Below, piece after piece: positions 63,602 through 64,000 of a stretch of 64,000 nt of DNA. The notes below the pieces were generated by a model that did no database searches, was not told the origin of the DNA, and saw only the letters and a list, made by a program, of their open reading frames with translations. The position numbers and the translations under genes are program-made. How positions within the stretch are numbered: the stretch's first letter is position 1; the number at the start of each line of letters is the position of its first letter. The stretch is from Impatiens glandulifera (taxonomy: Eukaryota > Streptophyta > Magnoliopsida > Ericales > Balsaminaceae): positions 45,386,320-45,450,319 of the forward strand of contig NC_061866.1 of assembly GCF_907164915.1 (NCBI RefSeq), in the 5' to 3' direction.

Positions 63602-64000
63602 CCAATCTTCAAGTCATCACTTGGTATTCATGCCGACAAGCCGATAATAAAGCTCGATCTTGTCTTTTAGAACAATCTTCGTAAACATGTCTGATGGGTT
63701 CTTATCCGTGTGGATTTTCTTTAGCTTCATCTGTTGGTTTTCTATTATATCTCTTAACCAATGAAACCTCACATCAATATGCTTAGTTCTGAAATGATAT
63801 GTAGCATTCTTGCTATAATCTATGGCACTTTGGCTATCACAAAATAATTGCATCTTATTGTTGCATACCAAGCTCTAGGAGAAATCTAATCATCCACAAT
63901 AACTCCTTACCAGCTTCAGTTGCTGCAATGTATTATGCTTCTGTTGTTGATAAAGCCACATATTTTTGCAACTTGGATTGCCATGACACGGCTCCCCCTG
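63602..64000 (-). pseudogene. Ty1/copia RNase H C-terminus, broken and cut by window
   Basis: Read on the minus strand from the window edge: GGAVSWQSKLQKYVALSTTE, a stop where Glu is expected in EAEYIAA, then TEAGKELLWMIRFLLELGM. A frameshift near 63865 is followed by LFCDSQSAIDYSKN, FRTKHIDVRFHWLRDIIE and KIHTDKNPSDMFTK, ending at TGA (63617-63619). These are the standard final motifs of Ty1/copia pol RNase H. The stop and frameshift show it is inactive. Reverse transcriptase and integrase would lie beyond 64000. Confidence 0.85.

Overview
The window is nuclear DNA of a flowering plant, almost certainly a eudicot. Reasons: genes with many introns and GT/AG junctions, protein sequences that follow Arabidopsis orthologues closely, plant-type retrotransposons and hAT elements, telo-box/site II promoters on ribosomal-protein genes, and very AT-rich spacers with long (TA)n tracts. 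I cannot name the species from sequence alone. Exon coordinates were read by eye from frame, splice sites and remembered orthologues.

Left part (1-24 kb): five single-copy housekeeping or signalling genes, all on +. They are a FAM136A-like mitochondrial protein (1995-3136), the SAC9 phosphoinositide phosphatase with SAC and WW domains (6387-15050, 11 coding exons, 1624 aa), ribosomal protein RPL5 (16399-18119), an MPK6-type MAP kinase (19278-20832) whose APE motif reads PPE, and the Sm-like protein LSM6 (22859-23814). Spacers hold foldback elements and short tandem duplications.

Right part (24-57 kb): six NADPH-dependent 2-alkenal (double bond) reductase genes, all on -, at 24.2, 26.0, 33.4, 36.4, 49.6 and 55.5 kb. 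All six appear intact (343-352 aa). Copies 3 and 6 have five exons; copies 1, 2, 4 and 5 have four, lacking one intron exactly. Small indels are distributed among copies in a way that suggests gene conversion. The array is interrupted by a hAT element with a perfect 8-bp target duplication (32.0-33.1 kb), a head-to-head pair of truncated Ty1/copia elements (38.2-39.3 kb), an F-box/LRR/FBD gene (44909-46749, +), and the ribosomal protein gene RPS10 (53477-54482, -). Orphan copies of reductase upstream sequence at about 29.3 kb and 49.0 kb mark former unit boundaries.

Far right (57-64 kb): transposon debris. It contains a LINE reverse-transcriptase tail, a three-unit ~310-bp tandem repeat with tRNA-promoter-like boxes, a broken Ty1/copia gag-protease region on +, and the RNase H end and 3' LTR of another copia element on - that looks nested in it.

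I found no CRISPR, operon or other prokaryotic feature, and no convincing new enzymatic system. The most distinctive items are the mosaic reductase array with intron loss, the MPK6 APE-to-PPE change, the inverted LTR pair, and several long perfect foldbacks.
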